Source: Prochlorococcus sp. AG-347-I06 | GTDB lineage: Bacteria; Cyanobacteriota; Cyanobacteriia; PCC-6307; Cyanobiaceae | Assembly: GCA_003281605.1 (NCBI GenBank) | Contig: QCBM01000002.1 | Span: forward strand, 124,001 to 188,000 | Reading direction: 5' to 3' | Length of the DNA stretch: 64,000 nt | In this document: piece after piece, positions 38,019 to 49,369 of the stretch | Layout of the letters: each line of letters starts with the position of its first letter | Position numbering within the stretch: position 1 is the first letter of the stretch | Notes under the pieces: generated by a model | The model's input: only the letters and a program-made list of their open reading frames with translations | Told to the model about the DNA's origin: nothing | Databases searched by the model: none | Program-made: the position numbers and the translations under genes

Positions 38019-38063
38019 AGGGGTTTAACAAATAAAACGTTAATACTATATTCTACATCATCA

Positions 38064-38612
38064 TCAAGCCATTTTTTGTTTGATATCAGAGGAAACAGTT
38101 TTTAAATCTCTATCAGCATCAATATATTCTAACAATGAGAGATCCTTAAAATATTGAATTAATGGTTCTGTAGTTTTTTTATAAATATCAACTCTTGTTC
38201 TAATTGTCTCTTCCGTATCATCTTTTCTCCCTCTTAAAAGCAAACGCTTAATTAGTACTTCTTCTGGAATATCTAAATAAAAAACTAATTCCAAAGGTTG
38301 ATTTATTTCATTCAAGACTTCATTCAATGAATTTGCTTGAGATAAATTTCTTGGGTAACCATCTAGAATCCAACCACTATTATCCTTGACTAAATTTTGT
38401 CTAACGATCTTTAATACAAGTTCATCACTAACAAGTTCCCCTCGATTCATAATATCCTTTACCTGAATACCCAGGGTAGTATTCATTTCGATTTCGTTTC
38501 TTAATAATTCACCAGTAGAAAGGTGTAAGTAAGAATTAGTTTGACTTAGCAATTCCGCTTGAGTACCTTTCCCTGCTCCAGGAGCTCCTAAAAATAGTAA
38601 ATGTTTCTTCAT
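38064..38612 (-). CDS. adk: Adenylate kinase, short form
   Basis: 182 residues. P-loop [10 protein letters not shown] near the start, then [11 protein letters not shown] and [10 protein letters not shown]. The LID region is short ([18 protein letters not shown]) with no zinc cysteines, giving the short-type enzyme rather than the roughly 214-residue form. It balances AMP, ADP and ATP. Its start codon overlaps the secY stop by one base. Confidence 0.96.
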   Translation of the reverse strand: MKKHLLFLGAPGAGKGTQAELLSQTNSYLHLSTGELLRNEIEMNTTLGIQVKDIMNRGELVSDELVLKIVRQNLVKDNSGWILDGYPRNLSQANSLNEVLNEINQPLELVFYLDIPEEVLIKRLLLRGRKDDTEETIRTRVDIYKKTTEPLIQYFKDLSLLEYIDADRDLKTVSSDIKQKMA

Positions 38613-39931
38613 TAATTGTTAATTAATCCCTCATACCTCTGTGAAATAACATAAGTTTTAATTTGCTTAGCAGTATCTATAGCAACACCTACAAGAATAA
38701 GTAATGATGTTGCTCCTAAACCTTGAAAGGTCTGAACATTTGTAGCTCTTTCTACTGCGGCTGGGATAATAGCTACTGAACCAAGAAATAAACCCCCCAA
38801 TAAAGTCAACCTATTTTGTATACCTGATAAGTAGTTTGCAGTATTAGTTCCTGGTCTAACTCCCGGTATCGCTACTCCTCCTTTTTTTAAATTTGAAGCT
38901 ACATCAACTGGATTGATAGTAAGAGATGCATAAAAATAAGAGAACCCCAAAATCAATGAGAAAAATGTAAGCGCATATGGCCATGGGTTAGAAGATCCAG
39001 GATTCAAACTACTGGCTAACTTGATTAGGACTGGATTACCCGTAACATTTGCAATAGTTATAGGTAAGAAGATTAAAGCAGATGCAAATATGATAGGCAT
39101 AACTCCTCCTGCATTTAATTTCAAAGGTAAATAACTTTGCCTTGTAGGAAGTAGTGTTGAACTTCCTATTTGCCTTTTTGCACTAACAATAGGAATGCGT
39201 CTTGCTCCCTCTTGGACAAAAATGATCCCAACAATTGTCAGTAAAAATACTCCAAGTAAAACTGCTATACCTAAAACATCTCCTCTATCGCCAGTTTGAG
39301 CTTTTTCAATGGTTGAATTTAGAGCCTTAGGTAAAGTCGAGACAATATTCAAAAAAATTACCAGTGAAGCTCCTTGACCAATCCCTTTCTCCGTAATAAT
39401 TTCGCTAAACCACATAACTAACATTGAACCAGTAACTAATGCAATAGAAGTTTGTAAGACAAATGTAGTTTCACTGATCCCCTGAATAGCATATTGTCTA
39501 AGAATTAAGGAAAAAATTATACTTTGCAAAAACCCCCATCCCAACGAAACATATCTTGTTATTTGAGCAATTTTTCTTCTTCCCGCTTCTCCTTCATTTT
39601 TTTGTAAATCTTCAAGAACAGGCAACGAAGCCGTGAGAAGCTGAATTATAATTGATGCATTGATAAAAGGAAGTATGCCTAGTGCGAATATTCCTAAGGT
39701 TGAAATGCCTCCTCCAGTAAAAATATCTAAAAAACCTATTAATTGACCCCCTTGATCTATAAAACTTTTAAAAGCAACCCTGTCAATACCTGGCATGGGG
39801 ATATATATACCAAGCCTGACCAAAAGGAGAAGACCTAAAGTTGTTAAAACTCTACTCCTTAACTCTTTATTTAAAAATAATTGGGAAAGAATTTCAGAAG
39901 CGCTAGGATTTCTACTTTTGTTGACAAACAT
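38612..39931 (-). CDS. secY: Protein translocase subunit SecY
   Basis: 439 residues with about ten membrane helices. It is the pore of the Sec translocon in plasma and thylakoid membranes. Conserved pieces are [12 protein letters not shown] in the first helix region and the cytoplasmic loops [18 protein letters not shown] and the C-terminal [12 protein letters not shown]. It follows rplO by 29 bases and overlaps adk by one base. Confidence 0.98.
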   Translation of the reverse strand: MFVNKSRNPSASEILSQLFLNKELRSRVLTTLGLLLLVRLGIYIPMPGIDRVAFKSFIDQGGQLIGFLDIFTGGGISTLGIFALGILPFINASIIIQLLTASLPVLEDLQKNEGEAGRRKIAQITRYVSLGWGFLQSIIFSLILRQYAIQGISETTFVLQTSIALVTGSMLVMWFSEIITEKGIGQGASLVIFLNIVSTLPKALNSTIEKAQTGDRGDVLGIAVLLGVFLLTIVGIIFVQEGARRIPIVSAKRQIGSSTLLPTRQSYLPLKLNAGGVMPIIFASALIFLPITIANVTGNPVLIKLASSLNPGSSNPWPYALTFFSLILGFSYFYASLTINPVDVASNLKKGGVAIPGVRPGTNTANYLSGIQNRLTLLGGLFLGSVAIIPAAVERATNVQTFQGLGATSLLILVGVAIDTAKQIKTYVISQRYEGLINN

Positions 39932-39960
39932 TTTAAAGCTTACCTAAATTTTTAGTAAAT

Positions 39961-40419
39961 TTATTTATTGTTTATAAGCTCGCAAGTTCCACCTGCGTCC
40001 TCAATTTTTTGTTTTGCAACTTTTGTAAATGCATGTGCTTGGACTTTTAGTTTTACATTAATTTTTCCATTACCAAGAATTTTTAAAGGAAATTTTGGTT
40101 TGAATATTAATCCCTTCTTCACTAGTGAGTCAAGATTAACTGTATCGTTATCTTTGAAATCATTTAATTTTTCTAAATTAATTATGGAAAAGTTCTTTTG
40201 ATTAATTATCTCAAAGTGCTTTAATTTTGGAACTCTTCTATATAAAGGCATTTGGCCACCTTCAAAACCTGGACGTGTAGGTCTTCCAGAACGTGACTTT
40301 TGTCCTCTCATTCCAAAACCACATGATGCTCCCTGACCGGCTGAAATCCCTCTACCCTTTCTTAGTTTTTTCTTTCTCGAGCCAGAGTTTGATTTAAGTG
40401 TATTTAATGTTGAAGTCAT
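39961..40419 (-). CDS. rplO: 50S ribosomal protein L15
   Basis: 152 residues from the ATG giving [24 protein letters not shown]. That start lies 4 bases after the rpsE stop. An in-frame ATG at 40443 would overlap rpsE by 20 bases and add eight unconserved residues. The glycine-rich [18 protein letters not shown] segment is typical. It binds 23S rRNA and is a late assembly protein. Confidence 0.96.
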   Translation of the reverse strand: MTSTLNTLKSNSGSRKKKLRKGRGISAGQGASCGFGMRGQKSRSGRPTRPGFEGGQMPLYRRVPKLKHFEIINQKNFSIINLEKLNDFKDNDTVNLDSLVKKGLIFKPKFPLKILGNGKINVKLKVQAHAFTKVAKQKIEDAGGTCELINNK

Positions 40420-40423
40420 AATT

Positions 40424-41044
40424 TTAAGAGTAGAGCTGTTCAAGTGAGATGCCTCTCTCCCTTGAGGCAGATTTGTGTGTTCTTAATTGAGCAAGAGCTA
40501 CCATAGCAGCTCTTGCATTATTCAAAGGTGTTTTACTACCCAATCTTTTTGCTAAGACATTTTTTATGCCAGCTAATTCTAAAACTGTTCTTATTGAACC
40601 ACCAGCAATTACACCTGTACCTGGGGCAGCTGGTCTTATCAGTACATTAGCAGCACCATCTCGACCTTTAGATAAAGTCGGTATTGAATTATTAGGGGTT
40701 AAAGGCACTCTAACAAGATTCTTTTTACCATCTGAAACTCCCTTTCTCACAGCACCAATGACATCTCCTGCTTTACCAACTCCAACTCCAACTTGACCTT
40801 TCTCATTACCTACAACAACAATTGCTCTAAAACTCATTTTTTTTCCACCCTTAACAGTCTTAGAAACACGTCGAATTTGAACAACTCTTTCTTGCCAATC
40901 AGAATCTCTCTCAAGATTTTTTGAATCACCTCTTTTATTTCTTTTTCGATCATTACGGTTATTCTTTTTTTGTTCTACGGGCATAGCTCCAGGAACGTTA
41001 TCGTTCTTGGATTGGATTTCTTGTTTTGTTGGAGTGTCAGTCAT
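40424..41044 (-). CDS. rpsE: 30S ribosomal protein S5
   Basis: 206 residues. A long charged N-terminal extension (about 1-48, rich in Lys, Arg and Asn) precedes the double-stranded RNA-binding part ([23 protein letters not shown]) and the [19 protein letters not shown] domain. The extension makes it longer than E. coli S5, as in other cyanobacteria. It follows rplR by 16 bases. Confidence 0.97.
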   Translation of the reverse strand: MTDTPTKQEIQSKNDNVPGAMPVEQKKNNRNDRKRNKRGDSKNLERDSDWQERVVQIRRVSKTVKGGKKMSFRAIVVVGNEKGQVGVGVGKAGDVIGAVRKGVSDGKKNLVRVPLTPNNSIPTLSKGRDGAANVLIRPAAPGTGVIAGGSIRTVLELAGIKNVLAKRLGSKTPLNNARAAMVALAQLRTHKSASRERGISLEQLYS

Positions 41045-41060
41045 AGTAAAAAATTAAGAG

Positions 41061-41429
41061 TTAGAATTCTAAGCCAGCTTCACGAGCAGCGTCTGCAAGT
41101 GCCTTCACTCTGCCGTGATATAAATTACCTCCACGGTCAAAAATTACTTGCTTAATACCTTTTTTGATCGCTCTCTTTGCTAATAATTTTCCAACAATGG
41201 AAGAAGAATTACAGTCAGAAGATAATTTCTCAGATTTTTCTCTCAGTTCCTTATCAACAGTTGAAGCTGAGCAAATAGTTGTTTGAGCGGTATCATCTAT
41301 GACCTGGGCATAAATATGGTTATTAGAGCGAAAAACAGATAATCTTGGACGCGTTGCATCTCCAATTAAGTATCTCCTTAATCTTCTATGTCTTTTTTGG
41401 GTTTGTAATTTTCTGGAAAGTTTGGTCAT
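41061..41429 (-). CDS. rplR: 50S ribosomal protein L18
   Basis: 122 residues. It shows [20 protein letters not shown] and ends [19 protein letters not shown]. It binds 5S rRNA along with L5. It follows rplF by 14 bases. Confidence 0.97.
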   Translation of the reverse strand: MTKLSRKLQTQKRHRRLRRYLIGDATRPRLSVFRSNNHIYAQVIDDTAQTTICSASTVDKELREKSEKLSSDCNSSSIVGKLLAKRAIKKGIKQVIFDRGGNLYHGRVKALADAAREAGLEF

Positions 41430-41443
41430 TTTTTTAATTAGAA

Positions 41444-41983
41444 TTATTTTTTGCCAGATTTACCAGCTTTTCTGAGAATTCTCTCATCATGGTATTTAAT
41501 TCCTTTTCCTTTATATGGCTCTGGAGGTCTAATTGATCTGATTTTTGCTGCTTCATTGCCAACAATTTCCTTATCAATTCCAGATACAGTAACGTTTGTA
41601 TTACTCTCAACTTTGTATGTTATACCATCAGGGGGGATCATTTCTACAGGATGACTATATCCTGCACTTACAACTAGATTTTTGCCTTTTACTTGCGCTC
41701 TTGATCCGACGCCAACAATTTCTAGTTTCTTTGAAAAACCTTGAGTAACCCCTTCAACCATATTTGCAATTAAGGCTCTACATAAACCATGCCTCTGCCT
41801 CGAATATATTTTGGTTGTAGTAGGACTTACGACAACTGTATTTTCTTTCTTATCAAAACTAACTCCCTCAGGCATTAGACGTTTTAACTCACCCTTTGGG
41901 CCTTTCACTGTAACTGTTAATCCATCAAAATCAACTGTGACTTTCTCTGGAATAATTACTGGTGTTTTTCCGATTCTTGACAT
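41444..41983 (-). CDS. rplF: 50S ribosomal protein L6
   Basis: 179 residues, two repeated alpha/beta domains, starting [15 protein letters not shown] and ending [27 protein letters not shown] across the last 27 positions. It lies near the factor-binding site. It follows rpsH by 12 bases. Confidence 0.97.
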   Translation of the reverse strand: MSRIGKTPVIIPEKVTVDFDGLTVTVKGPKGELKRLMPEGVSFDKKENTVVVSPTTTKIYSRQRHGLCRALIANMVEGVTQGFSKKLEIVGVGSRAQVKGKNLVVSAGYSHPVEMIPPDGITYKVESNTNVTVSGIDKEIVGNEAAKIRSIRPPEPYKGKGIKYHDERILRKAGKSGKK

Positions 41984-41995
41984 GATTAATTCTCC

Positions 41996-42397
41996 TTAAT
42001 ATACGTAGCAGAGGACTTCGCCGCCAATGCCTTGCTTTCTAGCATCGCGGTCACTCATAACGCCTTTAGAAGTTGAAATTATTGCAACTCCAAGACCTCC
42101 AAGAACTTTTGGTAAACCTCTAGTATTTTTGTATATTCTCAAACCAGGTTTACTAACTCTTTGCATAGATCGGATAGTAGGAAATTTGTTTTTACCACTA
42201 TATTTTAGACCGAGTATTATTTGTGATTTATAACCTTCACCTTCCTCATTTATATCTGAAATGAATCCCTCTTTTTGAAGCACTTTGGCGATACTTAGGG
42301 ACATTTTTGAACCTGGGATTGTTGTGGTTGTATGCTTTTTTTGACTCGCATTTCTAATTCGAGTAAGCATATCTGAAATAGGATCGTGATTTGACAT
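41996..42397 (-). CDS. rpsH: 30S ribosomal protein S8
   Basis: 133 residues: [20 protein letters not shown] and the C-terminal [25 protein letters not shown]. It binds the central domain of 16S rRNA; in E. coli it represses the spc operon. It follows rplE directly. The usual rpsN between L5 and S8 is missing here. Confidence 0.97.
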   Translation of the reverse strand: MSNHDPISDMLTRIRNASQKKHTTTTIPGSKMSLSIAKVLQKEGFISDINEEGEGYKSQIILGLKYSGKNKFPTIRSMQRVSKPGLRIYKNTRGLPKVLGGLGVAIISTSKGVMSDRDARKQGIGGEVLCYVY

Positions 42398-42406
42398 AGT
42401 TTTAAT

Positions 42407-42946
42407 TTAATTCTTACTAAAAGGCATTCCTAACTCCTGCAAAAGAGCTTTACCTTCTTGATCTGATTTTGCACTAGTGACAATAGTTATATCCATACCT
42501 CTTATTGAGTCTATTTTATCAAAAGAGATTTCAGGAAAAATCAATTGCTCTTTCACTCCAACGGTATAATTCCCTCTCCCATCGAAACTTTTTGGATTAA
42601 CTCCTCTGAAGTCTCTTATTCTTGGTAAAGCTAGATTTATAAATCTCTCCAAAAAGGAATACATCCTGTCTCCTCTCAAAGTAACAGTACAACCAATCGG
42701 CATGCCTTCACGAATTTTAAAACCCGCGATAGCTTTTTTGGCCCTAGTTACTAAAGCCTTTTGTCCTGTAATTGTTGCCATTTCATTTAAAGAGGCTTCA
42801 AGAGCTTTCGAATTCGAAGCTGCTTCACCAAGACCTCTATTAACGTTGACTTTGACAACTTTAGGTACTTGATGAATATTTTTAAGACCAAGGTCCTTTA
42901 AAAGTTTTGGTCTTATTGATTCTTTGTAGCGATTTTTTAGAGTCAT
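42407..42946 (-). CDS. rplE: 50S ribosomal protein L5
   Basis: 179 residues, with [38 protein letters not shown] and [17 protein letters not shown]. It binds 5S rRNA and contacts P-site tRNA. It is separated from rplX by 73 bases, long for this cluster. Confidence 0.97.
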   Translation of the reverse strand: MTLKNRYKESIRPKLLKDLGLKNIHQVPKVVKVNVNRGLGEAASNSKALEASLNEMATITGQKALVTRAKKAIAGFKIREGMPIGCTVTLRGDRMYSFLERFINLALPRIRDFRGVNPKSFDGRGNYTVGVKEQLIFPEISFDKIDSIRGMDITIVTSAKSDQEGKALLQELGMPFSKN

Positions 42947-43019
42947 AATTTTTTTTAATTCTGGTCTTTGTCAGAATTGATAAATTAGAAAAAGTTGAAT
43001 TCTAGTTTCTGATGAAAAA

Positions 43020-43376
43020 TTAATCAATTACTTCACCAGTTTTCTTCAATCTTCTTTTCTTAACCCCCTCTTTATCAATAAAGTATTCAATCTTACTTGT
43101 AAGATTTTTATCCTTTGAAAAAAACATTACATTTGATGCATGTAAAGATGCTTCTTCAGTAAGAATTCTTCCAGTTTCTCCTTCCTGAGTTGGTTTTACA
43201 TGTTTGGTCCTAAGGTTAATTCCCTTTACAACTACTCTATTTTCAAGAGGGATAGTTTTTAAAACTTCACCAGTTTTCCCTTTGTCCTTGCCGTTAATTA
43301 CTTTTACCAAATCTCCAGTTTTGATTCTCATTTTTATTCTCTGGAAATTTTTCTTTTGCTTTAATGAATCCAACAT
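43020..43376 (-). CDS. rplX: 50S ribosomal protein L24
   Basis: 118 residues. The KOW motif is [22 protein letters not shown]. The annotated ATG, adjacent to the rplN stop, gives a 15-residue lead before MRIKTGD; starting at that internal Met would leave a 46-base gap. The adjacent start suits the tight spacing of the operon. It initiates 50S assembly. Confidence 0.95.
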   Translation of the reverse strand: MLDSLKQKKNFQRIKMRIKTGDLVKVINGKDKGKTGEVLKTIPLENRVVVKGINLRTKHVKPTQEGETGRILTEEASLHASNVMFFSKDKNLTSKIEYFIDKEGVKKRRLKKTGEVID

Positions 43377-43742
43377 TTAAATCACCTCCGGAGCAAGAGA
43401 AACAATCTTTGTATAATTTTTATCCCGCAGTTCTCTAGCTACAGGACCAAAGACTCTAGTACCTTTTGGATTCTTATCTTCATTAATCAATACTGCCGCA
43501 TTATCATCAAATCTAATTGAATTACCAGTATTTCTTCTTAATGTTGCTTTAGTTCTGACGATAACAGCTTTAACAACTTCAGATTTCTTAACTCCCATGT
43601 TAGGAAGAGCATCTTTTACAGTTGCTACGATTACATCCCCGACATGTGCATACCTTCTATTAGAACCTAAAACCCTAATACATTGGAGTCTTTTTGCTCC
43701 GCTATTATCGGCAACTGTTAAATAAGTTTCTTGTTGAATCAT
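43377..43742 (-). CDS. rplN: 50S ribosomal protein L14
   Basis: 121 residues: [51 protein letters not shown], and [18 protein letters not shown] at the end. It forms an intersubunit bridge. Its start overlaps the rpsQ stop by 4 bases. Confidence 0.98.
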
Positions 43743-44005
43743 TTTTTAACCTCCTTAGCCTGACTTGTTTTATTGAGAATCTCTTCTATGGCCCATCTTT
43801 TATGAGCACTAAGCGGTCTAGTTTCTCTAATTTTAACTCGATCACCTAAAACGCATGTATTTTCTGGATCATGCGCCTTATATCGAGTAGTTCTACTTAC
43901 AATTTTTTTATAAGTGGGATGTGGATATCTGTTAATAACAGCAACAACAACTGTTTTATCCATTTTGTCGCTGACAACAGTACCAATTCTTTCTTTAAGT
44001 GCCAT
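43739..44005 (-). CDS. rpsQ: 30S ribosomal protein S17
   Basis: 88 residues: [22 protein letters not shown] and [24 protein letters not shown]. It is an OB-fold protein in the 30S body. It follows rpmC by 9 bases and overlaps rplN by 4. Confidence 0.97.
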
Positions 44006-44014
44006 AACTAATAA

Positions 44015-44230
44015 TTAATCAGAAGTTTTAGAAGCAGATTGACTCTTACTGAGAGTGAGTAATTGCGCAACTTGTTTCTTGATAATTTTAAATTTATGAG
44101 TTTCATTGAGCTGTCTTGTAGCTTGCTTGAATCTCAAGTCAAAAAGATCTTTTCGTAATTGGTCAATCTTTTCAGTAATTTGTTCAGAATTTAATTTTTT
44201 AAATTCCTTAAGTGACTCTGAGTTTTTCAT
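44015..44230 (-). CDS. rpmC: 50S ribosomal protein L29
   Basis: 71 residues, two-helix hairpin protein: [29 protein letters not shown] is split around the turn. It lies at the tunnel exit near L23. Its start overlaps the rplP stop by 4 bases. Confidence 0.96.
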   Translation of the reverse strand: MKNSESLKEFKKLNSEQITEKIDQLRKDLFDLRFKQATRQLNETHKFKIIKKQVAQLLTLSKSQSASKTSD

Positions 44231-44709
44231 TGTTTAACCTCCTCTTGAGATTTTTTAATATTTTTTTTATTTTCTTGGGAGGAATTTTCTAGATTTTTAT
44301 CAATTGAGATAAATTTAGTTTTTACAGGAAGTTTGTATTGAGCCAGACGCATAGCTTCCTTTGCAATTTCCTCAGTGATATCCTGACCACCCATTTCAAA
44401 AAGTATTCTTCCAGGTTTTACAACTGCGACCCAAAACTCTGGATTACCTTTACCAGAACCCATTCTGGTTTCGGCAGGTCTCATGGTTACGGGTTTATCA
44501 GGAAATATTCTTATCCAGATTTGACCACCACGTTTGATATATCTAGTCATAGCTCTTCTGCTTGCTTCAATCTGACGTGCAGTTACCCAGCCACAGTCTT
44601 GAGCTTGGAGAGCAAATTGACCGAATGCAATAGTATTACCTTTTGAGGCTACACCCCTCATTCTGCCTCTATGTTGTTTACGGAATTTAGTACGTTTTGG
44701 ACTAAGCAT
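44227..44709 (-). CDS. rplP: 50S ribosomal protein L16
   Basis: 160 residues: [43 protein letters not shown] and [19 protein letters not shown] lysine-rich tail of about 20 residues ([18 protein letters not shown]) extends beyond most homologues. It shapes the A site and peptidyl-transferase centre. Confidence 0.97.
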   Translation of the reverse strand: MLSPKRTKFRKQHRGRMRGVASKGNTIAFGQFALQAQDCGWVTARQIEASRRAMTRYIKRGGQIWIRIFPDKPVTMRPAETRMGSGKGNPEFWVAVVKPGRILFEMGGQDITEEIAKEAMRLAQYKLPVKTKFISIDKNLENSSQENKKNIKKSQEEVKQ

Positions 44710-44720
44710 TTTTATACCTC

Positions 44721-45452
44721 CTATGAATTCTCATTTGAACGATCCTCAAATTGCTGAGGTCTTCTACTAGCTTTTCTCTTAGGGCTCGCACCCACAGGGA
44801 TAGTTTGTTCTTCTTTAGGGAGAACTTCACCTTTGAAAACCCAAACTTTAATGCCTAGAACACCGTAAGTTGTATTAGCTTCACGTGTTGCGTAGTCAAT
44901 TTCAGCTCTCAAAGTATGTAAAGGTACTCTACCTTCTCTAGTCCATTCAGTTCTAGCTATTTCAGCACCATTCAATCTTCCCCCTACTTGAATTTTAAGA
45001 CCTAGAACTCCAGCCCTTTGAGCCCTTTGTAAGGCCATCCTAATAGTTCTTCTAAAGGCGACTCTTTTTTCTAGTTGTTGAGCAATATATTCAGCTAGTA
45101 AAAAAGCATCAGCGTCTACGCGTTCAACTTCAACAACGTTTATTCTGACTTGCCTTGTTCTATCACCTATAGTTTTTTGAATGCCAGATCTTAATTCTTC
45201 AATACCACTTCCTTGTCTTCCAACAATAACTCCTGGTCTTGCTGTTTTTAATTCAAGTTCCAGTTGGTCAGCTTTTCTTGCTATTAAGACATCGCTAATT
45301 CCTGCTGCTCCATATTTTTTTTGTATGAAGGTACGAATTTTAAAATCTTCTTGGAGAAGAATTGGATATGTTTTAGAAGTAGCAAACCACTTAGAGCGAT
45401 GCTCTTGTGTAATTCCTAATCTTAGTCCAGAAGGATGTATTTTATGTCCCAT
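44721..45452 (-). CDS. rpsC: 30S ribosomal protein S3
   Basis: 243 residues. It begins [23 protein letters not shown] and carries the KH domain [20 protein letters not shown]. It sits at the mRNA entry site. Its first base overlaps the rplV stop. The C-terminus is serine- and arginine-rich. Confidence 0.98.
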   Translation of the reverse strand: MGHKIHPSGLRLGITQEHRSKWFATSKTYPILLQEDFKIRTFIQKKYGAAGISDVLIARKADQLELELKTARPGVIVGRQGSGIEELRSGIQKTIGDRTRQVRINVVEVERVDADAFLLAEYIAQQLEKRVAFRRTIRMALQRAQRAGVLGLKIQVGGRLNGAEIARTEWTREGRVPLHTLRAEIDYATREANTTYGVLGIKVWVFKGEVLPKEEQTIPVGASPKRKASRRPQQFEDRSNENS

Positions 45453-45838
45453 TAGTTTTGTACCTCCGCATTAGTTTGAGTAGGAGCAGACTCAACAGAA
45501 ATACTGATGTGGCAAGTCTGTTTTTTAATTGAAAAAGCTCGACCTTGAGCTCTGGGTCTATACCTTTTCATTACTGGACCACTATTAGCCCATGCAGAGG
45601 AAATAACTAGGGTAGATGGATCCATTCCAAGGTTATGTTCTGCATTAGCAACAGCAGATCTTAGAACTTTAGTAATGGGGTCTGTAGATCTGTAAGGCAT
45701 AAATTCCAACATAATCAATGCATCTCTATAAGATCTACCCCTTATCTGATCCAAAACTCTTCTCACTTTAGAGGCTGATCCGCGAACATAATTTCCATGA
45801 GCAATTGATTTTTTTATTGTTTCAGGTGTTTTTGTCAT
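45452..45838 (-). CDS. rplV: 50S ribosomal protein L22
   Basis: 128 residues: [23 protein letters not shown] and the long hairpin region ending [22 protein letters not shown]. The hairpin lines the exit tunnel and is a macrolide-resistance site in other bacteria. It overlaps rpsS by 4 bases. Confidence 0.97.
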
Positions 45839-46113
45839 GATTTTGCTCCTTTCTTATCTCTTATATGACCTCGATAAGTACGCGTAGGAGCAAATTCACC
45901 GAGTTTATGACCAATCATTTGTTCAGTAATAAATACTGGAATGTGAGTCTTGCCATTATGTACAGCGATTGTATGACCGATCATTAAAGGTAAAATCGTA
46001 GAGGATCTTGACCAAGTTTTGATAACAGACTTGTCATTATCGGTATTTTGTTTTTCTACCTTCTTGAGCAGGCTATCTGCTATAAAAGGTCCTTTTTTTA
46101 GTGAACGTCCCAT
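45835..46113 (-). CDS. rpsS: 30S ribosomal protein S19
   Basis: 92 residues from [20 protein letters not shown], the standard S19 beginning. The frame is open further upstream to an ATG at 46206 inside rplB, but those 31 residues are unlike S19. The gene ends [16 protein letters not shown]. It lies 37 bases after rplB. Confidence 0.97.
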
Positions 46114-46150
46114 GATTATGTAATAGAAATTGAAATAATAAATGAAGTAA

Positions 46151-47014
46151 TCAAGAGTCTCTTCCTCCTCTACTCCTCTTAGAAATGCGACGGCGTCTTC
46201 GAACAACTAATTTATTACTTGGTTTGTTCTTTTTACGTGTCTTTAGACCAAGAGCTGGCTTACCCCATGGAGTAACTGGGCCTGCTCTACCAATTGGTGC
46301 TTTTCCCTCTCCTCCTCCATGTGGATGATCACATGGGTTCATTACACTACCTCTTACTTGAGGCCTTCTTCCAAGCCATCTTCTTCTTCCTGCTTTACCT
46401 AAGCTAGTATTTCTTATTTCAGAATTACCTACTTCACCAAGAGTTGCATAGCATTCTTTTCTTACAAGTCTTACCTCAGTAGATGGGAGTTTTAAAGCAA
46501 CATAATCTCCCTCTTTTGCCATAACTTGAGCACTAGCTCCTGCGGATCTAACCATTTGAGCACCCCTACCTGCGTATAACTCAACACAATGAACACTAGA
46601 TCCTAATGGCATAACAGAAAGCGGCATTGCATTTCCATCTTCAATTGGAACACTTTCCCCAGAAATGACATTTTGTCCTACTTTTACTCCTGCTGGAGCG
46701 ATAATATATCTTTTCTCTCCATCTTCGTAAAATAAAAGCGCCAACCTTGCATTTCTATGAGGATCGTAGTGTATAGCTGCAACTTTAGCGTTGATATTTC
46801 TTTTATCTCTTCTAAAGTCGACCAATCTATATTGCCTTTTGTGACCACCTCCACGATGACGACAAGTGATAACTCCACGATTATTCCTGCCTTTAACTCT
46901 ATGTTTTGAAACTATTAGTGATCTTTCAGGTTTTGCACTTGTGATTTCACTAAAGTCAGTAACTACTCTCTGCCTAGTGCCAGGTGTATAAGGTTTAAAT
47001 TTACGTATTGCCAT
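46151..47014 (-). CDS. rplB: 50S ribosomal protein L2
   Basis: 287 residues: [21 protein letters not shown], the [22 protein letters not shown] segment, and [21 protein letters not shown] with the conserved histidine near the peptidyl-transferase centre. It is followed by rpsS in the S10-type order. Confidence 0.98.
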
Positions 47015-47026
47015 GATTAAAACTCC

Positions 47027-47329
47027 TTAAGATTCTGGAAATAGTTGGATTTTGTCTCCTTCAGCAAGACGTACAATTGCCTTCTTGACCTGAGAACGTT
47101 TACCGGAAAATTTCCCGACTCTTCTTGTTCTCCTAGGAGGATTCATAGTGTTAACTCCTATGACTTTAACACTGAACAAGGCTTCAATAGCTGCCTTTAT
47201 TTGTGGTTTAGCCGCTCTATGATCTACTTCGAAAGTATATTGGTTAAGATCTAGTGCATTTGTAGCTTTTTCAGTAATAACTGGCTTTCGTATTACATCG
47301 GCTAAACGAGAATCGAATAATTTACTCAT
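47027..47329 (-). CDS. rplW: 50S ribosomal protein L23
   Basis: 100 residues: [46 protein letters not shown]. It forms the docking site for SRP and trigger factor at the tunnel exit. Its ATG overlaps the rplD stop by 4 bases. Confidence 0.97.
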   Translation of the reverse strand: MSKLFDSRLADVIRKPVITEKATNALDLNQYTFEVDHRAAKPQIKAAIEALFSVKVIGVNTMNPPRRTRRVGKFSGKRSQVKKAIVRLAEGDKIQLFPES

Positions 47330-47958
47330 GATGCATAAACCTCCTGAATTTTATCTATCGCTGATTGACCTATTACCAATTTATTGGCATTGAGAATATC
47401 AAATACATTTAATTGATCGGCGGCGATTAATTTTACTTTCTCAATATTATTAATGGATTTTTTTATAATATCGGAAGGGCTATCAAGAATAACCAAAACT
47501 TTTTCAGTTTTTTGTATACCTAATCGAGCAAGGCCATTGATGATATCACTTGTTTTAGGCTGCTTTAAAGAAGATCCAAAATCTTCAACAGCCTTCATAT
47601 CAGATACTCTGGACATAAGAGCTGTTCTAAGAGCTAATCTACGTTCCTTACGATTCATATCAAGATTGTAAGAACGTGGCTTCGGTCCAAAAATAATTCC
47701 GCCACCAGGTCTTAAGGGGGTCCTTATTGATCCTTGACGAGCTCTTCCTGTACCTTTTTGTTTGTATGGCTTTCTACCGCCCCCGCGCACTTCAGATCTT
47801 GTCAAAGTTGATGCTGTCCCTTGTCTTTTATTTGCTAACTGTCTAAGGACTGCTCTATGGATTAAGTCTGCCGAAGAAGTTTCTTTAGCAACTGCTAAAT
47901 CAAGAGTAACTTTGCCTGATTTTTTACCATCCCACTTTAAAGTTTCAAGTGTTGTCAT
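47326..47958 (-). CDS. rplD: 50S ribosomal protein L4
   Basis: 210 residues. The tunnel-loop segment is [29 protein letters not shown]. In E. coli L4 is the autoregulator of the S10 operon through a leader RNA; whether this holds here is unknown, though the leader upstream of rplC looks structured. It overlaps rplC and rplW by 4 bases each. Confidence 0.97.
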   Translation of the reverse strand: MTTLETLKWDGKKSGKVTLDLAVAKETSSADLIHRAVLRQLANKRQGTASTLTRSEVRGGGRKPYKQKGTGRARQGSIRTPLRPGGGIIFGPKPRSYNLDMNRKERRLALRTALMSRVSDMKAVEDFGSSLKQPKTSDIINGLARLGIQKTEKVLVILDSPSDIIKKSINNIEKVKLIAADQLNVFDILNANKLVIGQSAIDKIQEVYAS

Positions 47959-48608
47959 GATTTTTCACCTCCTTTTTTGCCTACAACATTATTTGGCTTA
48001 ATGTTGACAATTGAGCCGGGCTTACCTGGAACAGAACCCTTTACTACGAGCAAATTCTTCTGATCATCAATTTTTAGAACTAACAATCCTTTGGTAGTTA
48101 TCTGTTTTCCTCCATATCTTCCTGCCATTCTTTTCCCTGGATAAATTCTACCCGGAGTTGTTCCTGCTCCTGTAGATCCTGGTGCTCTATGATTTTTCGA
48201 ACCATGACTCATGGGACCTCTGCTAAAACCATGTCTTTTCTGGTAACCTGCAAAACCTCTACCCATAGATTTGCCACTGATATCAACTTTTTGACCAACC
48301 TCAAAGTTTTTTACAGTTATTTGTTTTCCGATTTCATAAGATGAAGTTTCTTCAACCCTATATTCTTTCAAATGCTTTAAAAGTTCTTCGCCTGATTTCA
48401 ATAAATGTCCCTTTTCAGGTTTGCTTAAATGCTTCTCTTTGGATAAGCCATAACCTATCTGAACGGCAGTATAACCATCCAAAGCAGTTGTTTTCAATTG
48501 AGTGACGCGGCATGGACCAGCCTCTATAAGAGTAACTGGTACAGAATTACCTTTATCATCGAAAAGTTGGGACATGCCCAATTTCTTTCCTAAAATTCCG
48601 ATAGACAT
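47955..48608 (-). CDS. rplC: 50S ribosomal protein L3
   Basis: 217 residues: [20 protein letters not shown], the central [34 protein letters not shown] loop (about 120-155), and a C-terminal [17 protein letters not shown]. It is the first gene of the superoperon, because rpsJ has moved to the str operon. It is divergent from ndhN across 279 bases. Confidence 0.98.
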   Translation of the reverse strand: MSIGILGKKLGMSQLFDDKGNSVPVTLIEAGPCRVTQLKTTALDGYTAVQIGYGLSKEKHLSKPEKGHLLKSGEELLKHLKEYRVEETSSYEIGKQITVKNFEVGQKVDISGKSMGRGFAGYQKRHGFSRGPMSHGSKNHRAPGSTGAGTTPGRIYPGKRMAGRYGGKQITTKGLLVLKIDDQKNLLVVKGSVPGKPGSIVNIKPNNVVGKKGGEKS

Positions 48609-48887
48609 AAGACTAAATTAGGCTAGCTCGTAATAATTTTTAAATTATCTAAACCCTTCAATTATTAAGGTGAAGTTAATAAAAAAACAATTAGTAAGGT
48701 CGAGACTTATCTGAAATAATAGATAGTTTCTCTCGGGATAAACCCACCTGAGTTTTTTAACGAAACGCTAAAAAATGTGAAATTTTCAGAGGCTCGGCTA
48801 GCTTGCGAGCATAAAAATTCACTGAATTACAATTGTACATCATCAAGTACCATAAAATAAAATAAAATAGAAATAAAGGAAATTTTT
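48609..48887. promoter_or_regulatory. Divergent rplC/ndhN region with structured leader
   Basis: A 279-base spacer. It has more G+C and more local pairing than other spacers here. GCTCG and CGAGC (about 48793-48811) flank a 9-base loop containing GCTAGC. On the minus strand CTC and GAG enclose a GGG...CCC hairpin around 48735-48755. These could be part of a ribosomal-operon leader. Near ndhN, (AAAAT) repeats include a TAAAAT -10 candidate, and AAAGGA before the ATG is a ribosome site. Confidence 0.5.
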
Positions 48888-49364
48888 ATGCCATTACTTC
48901 TCTCAGGGAAAAAGTTTCATAATGATTTAAAAACTAACAAATGTCTCGCAATATTTGCTCCTCTTGAAGGTGGTTATGAAACTCGTCTTTTGAGGAGAAT
49001 GAGGGCCAAAGGCTTTAAAACTTTTATAACTTCAGCAAGAGGGCTTGGAGATCCAGAGGTTTTCTTGCTCAAATTGCATGGCGTTAGACCACCTCACCTT
49101 GGTCATCAAAGTGTAGGAAGAAACGGAGCGCTTGGGGAAGTTCAACAAGTAATCCCACAAGCTTCTGAGTTATTTAATGAAAATGATAAAAATAAATTAC
49201 TTTGGTTATTAGAAGGTCAAGTATTATCCGAATCTGAATTGGAGAGCTTAATAGAGATTTGCACTAACGATAACAAACTAAAAATAGTCGTTGAAATGGG
49301 GGGTTCAAGAAAACTTGAATGGAAACCTTTAAGTAATTATATTTTGGATGAATTTGAAAGTTAA
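48888..49364 (+). CDS. ndhN: NDH-1 subunit N
   Basis: 158 residues, an oxygenic-photosynthesis-specific subunit of the NDH-1 complex in cyclic electron flow and respiration. It begins [14 protein letters not shown] and has [24 protein letters not shown] and [21 protein letters not shown]. There is no membrane span, consistent with a stromal-side location. It is followed 5 bases later by ldpA on the same strand. Confidence 0.95.
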   Translation: MPLLLSGKKFHNDLKTNKCLAIFAPLEGGYETRLLRRMRAKGFKTFITSARGLGDPEVFLLKLHGVRPPHLGHQSVGRNGALGEVQQVIPQASELFNENDKNKLLWLLEGQVLSESELESLIEICTNDNKLKIVVEMGGSRKLEWKPLSNYILDEFES

Positions 49365-49369
49365 ATTGT

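Noticed and set aside
46114-46206. 31-residue N-terminal extension of S19
   Set aside because: It overlaps the rplB 3' end and is unlike any S19; the internal ATG gives the standard 92-residue protein.
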